A stretch of 18,023 nt of DNA from CAZUZS01 sp964624795 (GTDB lineage Bacteria; Calditrichota; Calditrichia; RBG-13-44-9), in contig CAZUZS010000081.1 of the NCBI GenBank assembly GCA_964624795.1, forward strand, positions 1 through 18,023, written 5' to 3'. The notes under the pieces are model-generated. The model saw nothing but the letters and a program-made list of their open reading frames with translations, made no database searches and was not told where the DNA came from. The position numbers and the translations under genes are program-made. Shown here one piece after another: positions 7,740 to 15,507 of this stretch (its first letter is position 1; each line of letters begins with the position of its first letter).

Positions 7740-8097
7740 ATTAATGTTTGAATAATTTTTCCGATAATAAGAAATGTAACAGCCAAAGGTTTCAAACATT
7801 TTGTTTATGAATTTGAATGCCGGTTAATGATCGGAAAGCACGCTCTGGACTATATTTTTGGGAAGAATTTCATTATTTCATTTTTTTTATTGATTTTATT
7901 TTCATTAATTATTAATATTGTCTGAAATAAAAATCGTTAAAGAAGTTATTAAAGACAAATCTGTTGAAGTGTTTTTTGGAGCCGCCAGCAAGCGGACATG
8001 GAGAGTTTGTAGGATCGGAAAAAAGGACTTGAAATTGTAATCAATGGCAAGCAAGCAATGAGAAGTAATCATTCTTTGAGCAATTATTAATTTCTGT

Positions 8098-8125
8098 TTG
8101 TATTTTAGTTAATTTTTGTTATAAT
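8098..8125 (+). promoter_or_regulatory. Sigma-70-type promoter with extended -10
   Basis: TTGTAT at 8098-8103 acts as -35. A 16-base spacer follows, then a perfect TATAAT at 8120-8125 preceded by TGt, the extended -10 element. Predicted transcription starts near 8132. It points into a segment with no ORF and lies about 610 bases before the next CDS, so it serves either a long leader or a non-coding RNA. Confidence 0.5.
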
Positions 8126-8131
8126 CATATC

Positions 8132-8370
8132 TTGCAAAAGGAAAAATCTTCGGATTTTAAAAAATTGATGCACGGAGTGTGCCGGGGTGGGGATGTAGCA
8201 CGGTAGTAAAGCTTAATGCGAGGGAGCCTGTCATTGAATGGGGTCAAAGGCAGGTTCTGTTGCGGGTTCGAGCCAGCAGTTTATAAGAGGGGCAACAGTC
8301 CTGTAGTTACTGAAAAAGGGAGATTAAATGTGGTAATGAAATCGTGACATGCTGAACGCAATTGCGTTTG
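8132..8370 (+). ncRNA. Candidate structured RNA or long structured leader
   Basis: Downstream of the strong promoter, an island noticeably richer in G/C than its surroundings contains several pairings. GAGCCTG (8224-8230) pairs with CAGGTTC (8251-8257). CTGTTGC (8257-8263) pairs with GCAACAG (8292-8298), a perfect 7-bp stem. The same CTGTTG can instead pair with CAGCAG (8274-8279), a mutually exclusive alternative that would suit a switch. The palindrome at 8355-8368 could be the 3' boundary, though it lacks a U-tract. I match it to no known riboswitch, tRNA, tmRNA, SRP, RNase P or 6S RNA. The boundaries are guesses. Confidence 0.3.
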
Positions 8371-8744
8371 ATCTCCGGATATAGTGCAATTTATTTTCCG
8401 ATTGGTTAGCCGGTGTTTTTATCCGAAATGAAACTGTTTAAGCTCCGGGCTGAGTAATCGCAGTGACATGTCAGTTAAAATTGCAGGATGGTTTTAGCGG
8501 AAATTATTTGCGATTTTAACCCCTCATTCGAACTGAAAAGCCAATTTTAAGTTTTACCGGTTGCATTTAAGACATGGCATGCAGAATGATGTTTGCTCCG
8601 GTTCCGCACCCATGATCAGTAATCAGCCGAGAGAGAACATATCGTGAACAGAATAATTCGTGGTTCACAGGAGACTTGTTCGGGTTGTTTTTAGATGAAA
8701 AAATGAACGATTAATTGTAATGTCAGGGATCTGGGAAAGTTAAA

Positions 8745-9641
8745 GTGAGCTTAAATCTTAACACCGATAAGTTGGTTTATTTAAGCGTCAGCGGTGAAAT
8801 TGATCACCCAACCTTGCGCAAAACCGGATATGTGATCGATAACAACGGCAAGGTGCAGGTGTATCCCAGCGTTGGCGGAATTGCCTATAATATTCGCATT
8901 GGTCAACTTGCGGTCGGCTGGATGGCGGACCACGTTGAACCGGGAGTAAGCATCGTAAATGCAGGTCGTCCGGTTGGAGAATATTCACCGAATGGTGCAT
9001 TAAATGTTCTGGCTTGTATCGGAAACCACGCACAGGTCGTCACCGGAGATGCAAAAGGTACAATGGGGAGAGTGACGGGAAAGCATGGTGGCATCGAACA
9101 CGTGATGCTTGATTTCGAACCAGCCGAATTGAACAAAATGAATATCGGTGACAGGATTCTGATAAAATCCTTCGGAGTTGGTCTCCGCCTGCTCGATTAT
9201 TTCCCGGATATTTTGGCAATGAATATTGACCCGTCCCTGTTGATCAACATGAATATCGACAACTCCGATAAATTAAGAATCGGTGTGACACATACGATTC
9301 CATCCAAGCTCATGGGCGCGGGACTGGGGAATATTTCGGCTTATTCCGGCGATTACGATATTCAGATATTTGATGAGAAAGCCATTGAGCAATATAGATT
9401 GGATGATCTGAGATTGGGCGATGTTGTCGCTGTTATGGATTCGGATGCATCCTTCGGGTGGATTTTTAGGGAAGGGGCGATTACGATTGGGATTGTAGCG
9501 CATTCGGACAGTGTGGTTTCCGGACACGGCCCCGGTGTTACGACCATCCTGACATCGTCGGTGGGAAGGATCGAACCTTTTCATGACCAGGATGCCAATA
9601 TTTTAAATTACCTCTACCAGGAGCATCATGATCGAAGATAA
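8745..9641 (+). CDS. DUF4438-like conserved protein of unknown function
   Basis: This 298-residue protein lacks a signal peptide and membrane segments. Its pattern recalls the DUF4438 family, in which a Thermotoga member has been crystallised without an assigned function. Features are a glycine-rich GGIAYNIRIGQLAVGWMADHV region near residues 45-65, an ACIGNHAQVVTGDAKG segment, and a C-terminal VVSGHGPGVTTILTS motif. The family assignment is from memory of motifs, not a search. The start is GTG at 8745 with only a weak GGGA upstream; no better in-frame start exists before about residue 60. It follows a long, possibly structured leader. The product is expected in the cytoplasm; its substrate is unknown. 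Confidence 0.75.
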   Translation: MSLNLNTDKLVYLSVSGEIDHPTLRKTGYVIDNNGKVQVYPSVGGIAYNIRIGQLAVGWMADHVEPGVSIVNAGRPVGEYSPNGALNVLACIGNHAQVVTGDAKGTMGRVTGKHGGIEHVMLDFEPAELNKMNIGDRILIKSFGVGLRLLDYFPDILAMNIDPSLLINMNIDNSDKLRIGVTHTIPSKLMGAGLGNISAYSGDYDIQIFDEKAIEQYRLDDLRLGDVVAVMDSDASFGWIFREGAITIGIVAHSDSVVSGHGPGVTTILTSSVGRIEPFHDQDANILNYLYQEHHDRR

Positions 9642-10053
9642 TTGCGGGACACTTTTTGTGCCTCCTAATTGCCTGGCAAGAGGAAATTAATTTAAAGATG
9701 AAAGGAAACAGCAAATCCGGTGTCTAAACCAGAGGATAATTCCGGAAGCTATATGGGGAATTGTAATTTCTCCGCCTGAGTTTAGGAGAGAAAGAAATGG
9801 AGGGATATAAATAATTGAGATGTTTGGAAACAGGCAAATTAGTTGTAATGAAACGACTTAGGAGAGTGAGAGGTATTGTAAACTCACATGAAAATAATAT
9901 GCAACTAATCGTACATGCTTGCGTTAAAAGTCTAAAATATACACGCTGAGAGCAAAAAATCTGAAATTACCAGATAAGTCCGCAGCAAGTTGTTTATGCA
10001 GTTAGAATTCGGAAAAAATAACGATTTGATTTGAATGTTTACAGGAGATAAAA
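9642..10053. other. Intergenic region upstream of the TPR/AT-hook gene
   Basis: About 410 AT-leaning bases contain no ORF worth calling, only minimal ones under 12 codons. A hairpin GTGAG (9866-9870) with CTCAC (9883-9887) is visible. A TTGCGT (9919) and TATACA (9938) pair is too closely spaced for a normal promoter. AGGAG at 10043-10047 serves the next gene. No terminator with a U-tract follows the upstream gene; GGGACAC-TTTTT-GTGCC at about 9641-9662 is only a weak bulged hairpin. Confidence 0.45.
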
Positions 10054-11742
10054 ATGGCACAATATGAGGTTACGTTAATCGCGTTAAACATCCGGAAATG
10101 GGATCTGGAATCGCAACGCCTGAGTTTAACAACCTATTTTGTTATGGATGATGAGGAGAAATCACTCCTCTTTGAACTCTCATTGACTCAGCCCCCGGAG
10201 ATGGTAGAAGAATTCTTGGGTAAGATCCGCATGGGATGCCAGCGCAAAATGAGAAATGGCAACGGAAATGGGGACAGCAACGGGGATGGTGCTGAGGAGG
10301 AAACGACCATCATAATGGCGAACGAAACCTTCCTCCGGCAGAAGCTTTACAACTATTTTAAACGCATCCTGATGGAATTGAATAATCCGAAACGGAAAAA
10401 GGGTCAATCCAAAATGATCTTTACGACCCATATGGATATCTATAATGAAAATCAGGATATCTCCTTCTTACCGCAAATCATCCAGTTTTTTGTTGTATTA
10501 AACTGGGCACGCAAGTATTATGAAAAGGAGGACTACCAGAAAGCGGTTGATCCGTTGCGCAAACTGGTTAAGATAAAGCCTGATTTTGGATTGGGTTATA
10601 AATGGCTGGCGCGGTCACTCAAAAAAGTCAGAAAATACGATGATGCCATGCGATTCTATGAAAGATATGCGGAAGTCGATAATTCTCTGGATGCGCGGCT
10701 CGATTTGGCAAAATCATATCGTAAAGGAAAGATATTTGACAAATCCGAGGAAATTTATAACGCGATTTTAGCTGAAGAACCCGATGTTCAAGAGGCACGA
10801 ATCGGACTTTCCCAGATAAAGTATGCCCGCAACGAAGACGGCTATATGGAAATTTTAGATAAGCTGAATGAGGAAGATTCGAATTGGCTTAAAAAATGGT
10901 TGCTGGAGGAGTTCAATTTCAGGATTTATGTTTCGCCCAAGACGCCGCTCACACCTATTCAGGCGGCCAATTATCTGGGTTTCGGGAAGGTGTTTGAACT
11001 TACACAGCGTGCCTTCAGGAACGACGTGCCCTCTCATTTCAATCCCTCCAAAGCGCGCATGAGTTTTTATAAAGAAGAGCTGGATAAATGGGCTGAAATC
11101 ATGAATCGCTATAAATGCAAGCCCGAGGAAGTCTTGCTCCATCCTGAAAACCTGCAGCTCGAAAATGTCAGGCCGGTTGAATTAGACATAAATGGCGAAG
11201 CGAAAACCGATAAGCCGCAAGATACGGGTGTCAGCCCGGTAAAACGCAGCACGAGGGTGGAGGAAATTATTCGGAGCATACGCGCCTCGCGTGCCAGAAA
11301 TGCTGTTTCATCCACCGAAAGCTCAGAAAGCGGGCAGGATGGTCCTCCTGTGAAGAGAAAACGGGGACGTCCTCGCAAGCACCCCATCGAACCACCAGTT
11401 TCAACCGTCGAGACTTCTCCCGCATCGGATGAGGAAAAACCGAAAAGGAGACGCGGCAGACCGCCTAAAAAACGGGAAGGCGAAGAAGCGGCACCGGCGC
11501 CGACGATCACTGCAGGCGAAGCACCGGTAAAAAGGCGTCGTGGGCGTCCGCCCAAGAATGCTAAGATCGAAGCAGAAAAAACCACAACCGATAATTCTGC
11601 ACAGGAAGAACCACCTGTCAAAAGAAAACGGGGACGACCAAAGAAAAAAGTAATTGAGAATCCCGGGGAGATAACCGATTCAAATGCTGCCAGTCTCCCA
11701 GGCGAAGAGGAATTCCTGCTGGAGATGCACCGGGAGAAATAA
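10054..11742 (+). CDS. TPR / excisionase-like / four-AT-hook putative DNA-binding protein
   Basis: This 562-residue cytoplasmic protein has an unusual domain series. Residues 1-65 and 85-140 form a domain I do not recognise, split by an Asn/Gly-rich linker (about 68-80). Residues about 145-260 are TPR-like helices (YQKAVDPLRKLVKIKPDF, YDDAMRFYERYAEVD, DKSEEIYNAILAEEPD). Residues about 297-348 fit the excisionase/MerR-type DNA-binding pattern (LTPIQAANYLGFG, then MSFYKEELDKWAEI). The tail, about 375-562, is low-complexity with four AT-hooks whose GRP cores are at 438, 468, 497 and 527, about 30 residues apart, each flanked by Lys/Arg. AT-hooks bind the minor groove of AT-rich DNA. I infer a nucleoid or transcription factor that could bridge proteins through its TPRs. 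AGGAG lies 6 bases before the ATG. Confidence 0.85.
   Translation: MAQYEVTLIALNIRKWDLESQRLSLTTYFVMDDEEKSLLFELSLTQPPEMVEEFLGKIRMGCQRKMRNGNGNGDSNGDGAEEETTIIMANETFLRQKLYNYFKRILMELNNPKRKKGQSKMIFTTHMDIYNENQDISFLPQIIQFFVVLNWARKYYEKEDYQKAVDPLRKLVKIKPDFGLGYKWLARSLKKVRKYDDAMRFYERYAEVDNSLDARLDLAKSYRKGKIFDKSEEIYNAILAEEPDVQEARIGLSQIKYARNEDGYMEILDKLNEEDSNWLKKWLLEEFNFRIYVSPKTPLTPIQAANYLGFGKVFELTQRAFRNDVPSHFNPSKARMSFYKEELDKWAEIMNRYKCKPEEVLLHPENLQLENVRPVELDINGEAKTDKPQDTGVSPVKRSTRVEEIIRSIRASRARNAVSSTESSESGQDGPPVKRKRGRPRKHPIEPPVSTVETSPASDEEKPKRRRGRPPKKREGEEAAPAPTITAGEAPVKRRRGRPPKNAKIEAEKTTTDNSAQEEPPVKRKRGRPKKKVIENPGEITDSNAASLPGEEEFLLEMHREK
11347..11650 (+). repeat. Four repeated AT-hook-coding segments inside the gene
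   Basis: Each copy encodes a basic stretch around R-G-R-P. The first and fourth copies share the identical run AGAAAACGGGGACG (near 11356 and 11625), while the second and third use different codons for nearly the same residues. This suggests internal duplication followed by divergence, with constraint on the protein rather than the DNA. Confidence 0.7.
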
Positions 11743-12292
11743 AGGGCCGGGTTTCGCGTTTTTTGATTATCCCGGGCAGACCGGATAGTCTGGTTGCGTA
11801 CATATCATGTGAGCTGCGGCTTAAGGATTTACAGAATACCCAATAAGCCTGATTTCTTGAATTTGTATGAATTGGCTGCTGCCCGGTAATTTTCACAAAG
11901 CAATTTAATTTTGATATCTGTTCTTTCCTTTAAATTGACATTAAGCAGCGGTGCCTGAATTCTAACCGGAAGGTTGGTCCAATTCAGGAACTTGGGATGC
12001 AGAACGTATTCTGTTTTCACCCGGCGTACAGCGGTTGCGGCAGGCAGTCATTCTTTGCGGTGTCAACGGAAATGCACTGTTCGCCTCGTCAATATCCAAT
12101 CCGCTCGTCTGATAAATCTTCCCGAATTCCGACTAATATTTTTTTCTGTCCTGACGATGATACCCAATATTTTATTTTGTCCGATGGACAGGATTTTTAA
12201 TTTGAAAAGCTTTGGATGTGACATGTAATACCGGTCGGACAATGTGCAGATTTAATATTTGGTGGATTTGACTAACGAATGGAGAGGAAACT
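11743..12292. other. Intergenic region between the AT-hook gene and the epimerase gene
   Basis: About 550 bases without a convincing gene. A minus-strand GTG-start frame of 63 codons (12020-11829) reads like plausible protein sequence (it contains YVLHPKFLNW) but has no ribosome binding site and may be a decayed remnant. A short hairpin TGTCC-GAT-GGACA followed by GGATTTTT lies near 12180-12198 and could be a weak terminator. AGAGG just before 12293 is the ribosome binding site of the epimerase gene. Confidence 0.45.
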
Positions 12293-13222
12293 ATGAAATA
12301 CTTGATCACCGGCGGAGCAGGTTTTATTGGTTCCAATTTAGCAGTGGAGTTATTGCAGCGTGGCCATAATGTTCGAATCCTTGATAATTTTGCGACCGGA
12401 CGCAGGGAAAATATTGCGCCCATCATGGACAAAATTGAATTGATTGAGGGCGACCTTCGCAGCTACCATATTGTCCGGGAAGCAGTCGACGGCATGGATT
12501 TTATTCTTCACCAGGGGGCGCTGCCCTCGGTTCCGAGATCGATTCAGGACCCCATTACATCCAACGAAGTTAATGTTACCGGAACCCTCAATATCTTGAA
12601 TGCTGCACAGGATGCCAGGGTTAAGCGGGTGGTTTTTGCTTCCTCATCGTCGATATATGGTGACAGCGAGCGGTTGCCTAAGCAGGAAGATATGACACCC
12701 AACCCCCTGTCTCCCTACGCGGTAAGCAAACTGGCGGGCGAAAAATATTGCCAGGTATTTGCGCGAATCTACAAGCTGCATACGGTAGCCTTGCGGTATT
12801 TCAATGTTTTCGGGCCCAGGCAGGACCCGAATTCACAATATTCGGCTGTAATCCCCAAGTTTGTCAAAGCTATTCTGAATGACAAAAGCCCAACGATTTT
12901 TGGTGACGGGCTCCAGTCCCGCGACTTCACGTTTGTGAGCAACGTTGTGCAGGCCAACATACTCGCCACGGAGGCGGAAAATCAGCCGGGGATGGTTTTT
13001 AACTGCGCCTGTCACGAACGAATTGACCTGAATCAATTGGTTCAGAACATCAACAAGATATTGGGAAAGGACATTCCCGCTGTTTATGCCGAACCTCGTC
13101 CGGGCGATGTGAAACACTCGTTTGCCGATATCGACCGCATAAAGAAACATCTGAATTATTCACCCGGTGTGCTTTTCTTCGAAGGATTGCGCAAAACTAT
13201 TGACTGGTACAGAGATGCCTGA
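12293..13222 (+). CDS. WbpP-like UDP-sugar 4-epimerase (SDR family)
   Basis: This 309-residue extended short-chain dehydrogenase acts in the cytoplasm, probably interconverting UDP-GlcNAc/UDP-GalNAc, UDP-Glc/UDP-Gal or the uronic acid forms for glycan synthesis. The NAD-binding TGGAGFIGS motif (6-14) is followed by acidic D31 at the end of strand 2. The catalytic set includes a Ser in ASSSS (117-120) with Y142 and K146 (YAVSK). The HQGALPSVPRSIQDP and RYFNVFGPRQDPNSQYSAVIPKF segments resemble WbpP/VipB-type epimerases more than GalE. Exact substrate is not readable from sequence. AGAGG lies 6 bases upstream of the ATG, and a strong terminator follows, so it is probably transcribed alone or as the last gene of a unit. 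Confidence 0.9.
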   Translation: MKYLITGGAGFIGSNLAVELLQRGHNVRILDNFATGRRENIAPIMDKIELIEGDLRSYHIVREAVDGMDFILHQGALPSVPRSIQDPITSNEVNVTGTLNILNAAQDARVKRVVFASSSSIYGDSERLPKQEDMTPNPLSPYAVSKLAGEKYCQVFARIYKLHTVALRYFNVFGPRQDPNSQYSAVIPKFVKAILNDKSPTIFGDGLQSRDFTFVSNVVQANILATEAENQPGMVFNCACHERIDLNQLVQNINKILGKDIPAVYAEPRPGDVKHSFADIDRIKKHLNYSPGVLFFEGLRKTIDWYRDA

Positions 13223-13730
13223 GATAACGAAAATGATCCGGGTACTGATATGAGCAGAACTGCCCTGTTCCTGATTTAAAAATTGAATCCCGTCCATCGA
13301 CGCCAGGTTAAGCCTGGCGTCAATTTTTTGGTCGCAACCCGGTGCTCTTCTATCAGAAAGTCTAACATAGAACTGAAATGAAAAGCATTATTTCTGTGAA
13401 AAATGTAAGATGCCGTTTGCTTCCTATAAATTTCCATAATTTCCAACCAAAGCGCCGGAATAAAGTAAATATTTGGTAGAGAATTCTTCCCTGCGTGTGT
13501 ATATTTTAGATTGCAAATCACGATGGCGGCAAAATGGTGCCATATGGCGTCACCGGATATGGCACTGACATTTAAGCTGTGACGGAAAACAGCCGATGTG
13601 ACCCGAAGAAGGGGTTTTCAACAAAGGGATTGCAGTTAGCGACGGATTTGCTTTCACTTTATTAAGATACGAAATGTATTTTACGCTTGAATTGGATTAA
13701 AATATTACCACAAGGGATTGAACAAAGATT
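13223..13730. other. Intergenic region upstream of the NusG-like gene
   Basis: About 510 bases. It holds the epimerase terminator (13299-13329) and a 10-base palindrome GCCATATGGC (13539-13548), with a second TATGGC-type copy 15 bases on (near 13557). It also holds an AT-rich stretch just before the NusG-like gene. I see no ops (GGCGGTAGCGT) match. No gene is supported. Confidence 0.45.
13299..13329 (+). terminator. Intrinsic (Rho-independent) terminator after the epimerase gene
   Basis: GACGCCAGG (13299-13307) and CCTGGCGTC (13313-13321) form a perfect 9-bp stem around the 5-base loop TTAAG. AA and six T follow. It lies about 75 bases downstream of the epimerase stop and separates that unit from the NusG-like gene. 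Confidence 0.92.
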
Positions 13731-14237
13731 ATGAGCTGGTACGCACTGTATACAAAACCGCGGCATGAAAAGAAGGTTTTCGATCAACTTCAGGAAAAGA
13801 AGGTCGAAAGCTTCCTTCCCATGGTTGAAGAAATCCGCCAGTGGAAAGATCGCAGGAGAAAAGTCAGTTTGCCGCTATTTACCAGCTACGTATTTATATG
13901 CCTCGATCTAAAAGATCGCTTTGCCGCATTGCAGACGCATGGCGTTGTGCGAATGGTTGGTTTTGGGGGAGTTCCGGCAGCTATTCCGGATTGGCAGATA
14001 GAACAACTTAAGCGCGTCATAAAATATCCGGAAACTTTACAATTGGAGACATATCTTCGAGAAGGCGACTGGGTGGAAATCACGGATGGGCCGTTTATCG
14101 GGATTCGTGGAAGATTGCGAGAGTTGCGGGGAGAGACCCGGGTGGTGATGAATATCGATGGCATATTTCAGTCCGCATCATTCGTTGTTGAGAAACCCCT
14201 TGTGCGAAAAATCGATGTGAAAAGCGAGCCGGTCTGA
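13731..14237 (+). CDS. Specialised NusG paralogue (UpxY/RfaH-like antiterminator)
   Basis: This 168-residue protein has an N-terminal NGN domain (about 1-100), beginning WYALYTKPRHEKKVFDQL and containing the family strand SLPLFTSYVFICLDL. A C-terminal KOW domain follows (about 108-160; GDWVEITDGPFIGIRGRLREL). Specialised NusG paralogues such as RfaH, LoaP and UpxY bind elongating RNA polymerase and let it read through long operons, very often those for capsular or exopolysaccharides. Length and the TKPRHEK motif favour the UpxY/LoaP type over housekeeping NusG. The ribosome binding site is weak: AAGGGA is 13 bases upstream. It sits between a nucleotide-sugar epimerase and sulfate-activation genes. 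Its target operon is not in view unless it is the cysC segment. Confidence 0.87.
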   Translation: MSWYALYTKPRHEKKVFDQLQEKKVESFLPMVEEIRQWKDRRRKVSLPLFTSYVFICLDLKDRFAALQTHGVVRMVGFGGVPAAIPDWQIEQLKRVIKYPETLQLETYLREGDWVEITDGPFIGIRGRLRELRGETRVVMNIDGIFQSASFVVEKPLVRKIDVKSEPV

Positions 14238-14756
14238 CATTTGAATAAAGGGTTGGTCGGATTCGTTTCGCTGGCTGTCATCCGGAGTGGATGTTCATAG
14301 TATTTAGACAACTATTTCTGCAAGCGGCGACCGAATATGGATTGAATTTTCATCCCAACTTAACTAAATTTGTTGCCTTGCTCGTGGGGTGAGGCAAGGG
14401 ATTATAATGAAGTTCCGAATGAAAATGCAATTTGAGTTTTCGCTTAACATTCAGGAACCGGTAGCACCCGGTTTGCCAGCACAAGACCGGACGCCTCCCC
14501 AACGGCACAGGGTGAATCCGTTGTTGGCTAATCCCGGATGTATTGCTTCTTCTTTGGTCGATTTCAGCCGGGCTTTGTATTAATGCTGGCTGTGTCCTTT
14601 TAGTATTGTGAGATCCGAATCCCGATCTGCGGGGCAAATGGTCCCCTGTAATTGACGGGGCGGAGCTATGGCTGCGGCGCAGTATGCAAGATGGCAAATG
14701 GTACACTAATTAACAGCGACATAATTTATCTATTAAGAATGGAAATGGAGTAAAGA
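14238..14756. other. Leader region upstream of cysC with repeats and hairpins
   Basis: About 520 bases without a convincing gene. Visible structure includes CCTTGC/GCAAGG near 14375-14400 and AACCGG-TAGCAC-CCGGTT near 14456-14475. GGGG (14631-14634) can pair with CCCC (14643-14646), or that CCCC with GGGG (14657-14660). CTGC-GGC-GCAG lies at 14672-14682. A 10-base direct repeat, GGCAAATGGT, occurs at 14633-14642 and 14693-14702, exactly 60 bases apart. The short ORFs here lack ribosome binding sites and family resemblance. Confidence 0.45.
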
Positions 14757-15374
14757 ATGGCGATTCCCAAAAGCAAGAATATTTTTTGGCATCACGGCGA
14801 TATTTCGAAAAGTGACAGGGAACGGCAGGGCGGACACCGCGGGGTTTGCTTGTGGTTTACAGGTCTGTCGGGCAGCGGAAAATCTACTGTTGCACACGAG
14901 GTGGAAAACATCCTTTTTGAGAGAGGCGTCAGGACCTATGTACTTGATGGCGATAATATTCGTCATGGTCTGAACGTCGATCTCGGCTTTTCGCCGGAAG
15001 ACAGGACGGAAAACATACGTCGTATCGGGGAAGTCGCCAAACTATTCGTAGATGCCGGCCTGGTTGTCATGACGGCTTTTATTTCACCTTACAGAAACGA
15101 CCGTGACCGGGCGCGAAATATTATGAATTCGGGAGACTTTCTCGAAGTCTATGTGGAAGCTGATCTTGAAACCTGCGAGGAGCGGGATCCCAAGGGGCTG
15201 TATAAAAAAGCCCGCGCCGGTGAAGTAAAAGAATTTACCGGAATTTCTGCGCCGTACGAGGCGCCTGAAAAACCGGAACTGATAGTCAATACCACCCGTG
15301 AAACGGATGTGAAAAAGAACGGTTTGCAGGTGGCCAGATTCTTGGAGGAGCACGGTTACCTTTCGGCGGAGTAA
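14757..15374 (+). CDS. cysC: CysC, adenylylsulfate (APS) kinase
   Basis: CysC phosphorylates APS at the 3' position with ATP to give PAPS, in the cytoplasm. The 205-residue protein contains the P-loop GLSGSGKST (36-44), DGDNIRHGLN and DRTENIRRIGEVAKLF. FISPYR includes Ser110, which aligns with the serine that is phosphorylated in E. coli CysC. The late motifs DPKGLYKKARAGEVKEFTG and YEAPEKPEL are also present. Length is normal and there is no fused ATP sulfurylase domain. GGAG lies about 6 bases before the ATG. The downstream PHP phosphoesterase gene (gap 133 bases) and sat are on the same strand, which suggests a sulfate-activation group. PAPS could feed either assimilation or sulfotransferases; no PAPS reductase is in view. 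Confidence 0.95.
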   Translation: MAIPKSKNIFWHHGDISKSDRERQGGHRGVCLWFTGLSGSGKSTVAHEVENILFERGVRTYVLDGDNIRHGLNVDLGFSPEDRTENIRRIGEVAKLFVDAGLVVMTAFISPYRNDRDRARNIMNSGDFLEVYVEADLETCEERDPKGLYKKARAGEVKEFTGISAPYEAPEKPELIVNTTRETDVKKNGLQVARFLEEHGYLSAE

Positions 15375-15507
15375 TTCCTGCGAGCAATATTGGGCGTGCT
15401 TCTGATACCGATTCTGATTGCGATTAGGATTATGTTCATGGAAGTGCCTATTCAGGACCGGAGTTCGCGCAAAATGATGCACAGAAATTTGAATTTAAGA
15501 GAGGAAA

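Larger units (their letters stand above)
7740..8744. other. One-kilobase non-coding region, AT-rich then structured
   Basis: About 1005 bases without a credible protein gene. A strongly AT-rich tract covers about 7866-7930 and could be curved DNA or a binding site for nucleoid or AT-hook proteins. A good sigma-70-like promoter is at 8098-8125. A GC-rich, foldable segment follows at about 8165-8300, and a 14-base perfect palindrome (AACGCAATTGCGTT) lies at 8355-8368. The rest up to 8744 shows nothing I can name. Confidence 0.55.

Noticed and set aside
8190..8285. tRNA-like look (TAGC ... GGTAG ... GGGTTCGAGCC)
   Set aside because: No acceptor stem complement, and the T-stem bases do not pair, so it is not a tRNA.
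8571..8597. Second sigma-54 promoter (TGGCAT ... TTTGCT) upstream of the DUF4438-like gene
   Set aside because: GG and GC are 17 bases apart instead of 10.
11109..11621. 170-codon ORF antisense to the AT-hook region
   Set aside because: It is a by-product of the repeated, biased AT-hook coding sequence on the other strand.
11829..12020. Minus-strand 63-codon ORF with plausible-looking protein sequence
   Set aside because: GTG start without a ribosome binding site, a stop just upstream, and no recognised family. It may be a decayed remnant but is not supportable as a gene.
14350..14706. 118-codon minus-strand ORF upstream of cysC
   Set aside because: Composition is unlike the neighbouring proteins, no motif is visible, and it spans the hairpin-rich leader.
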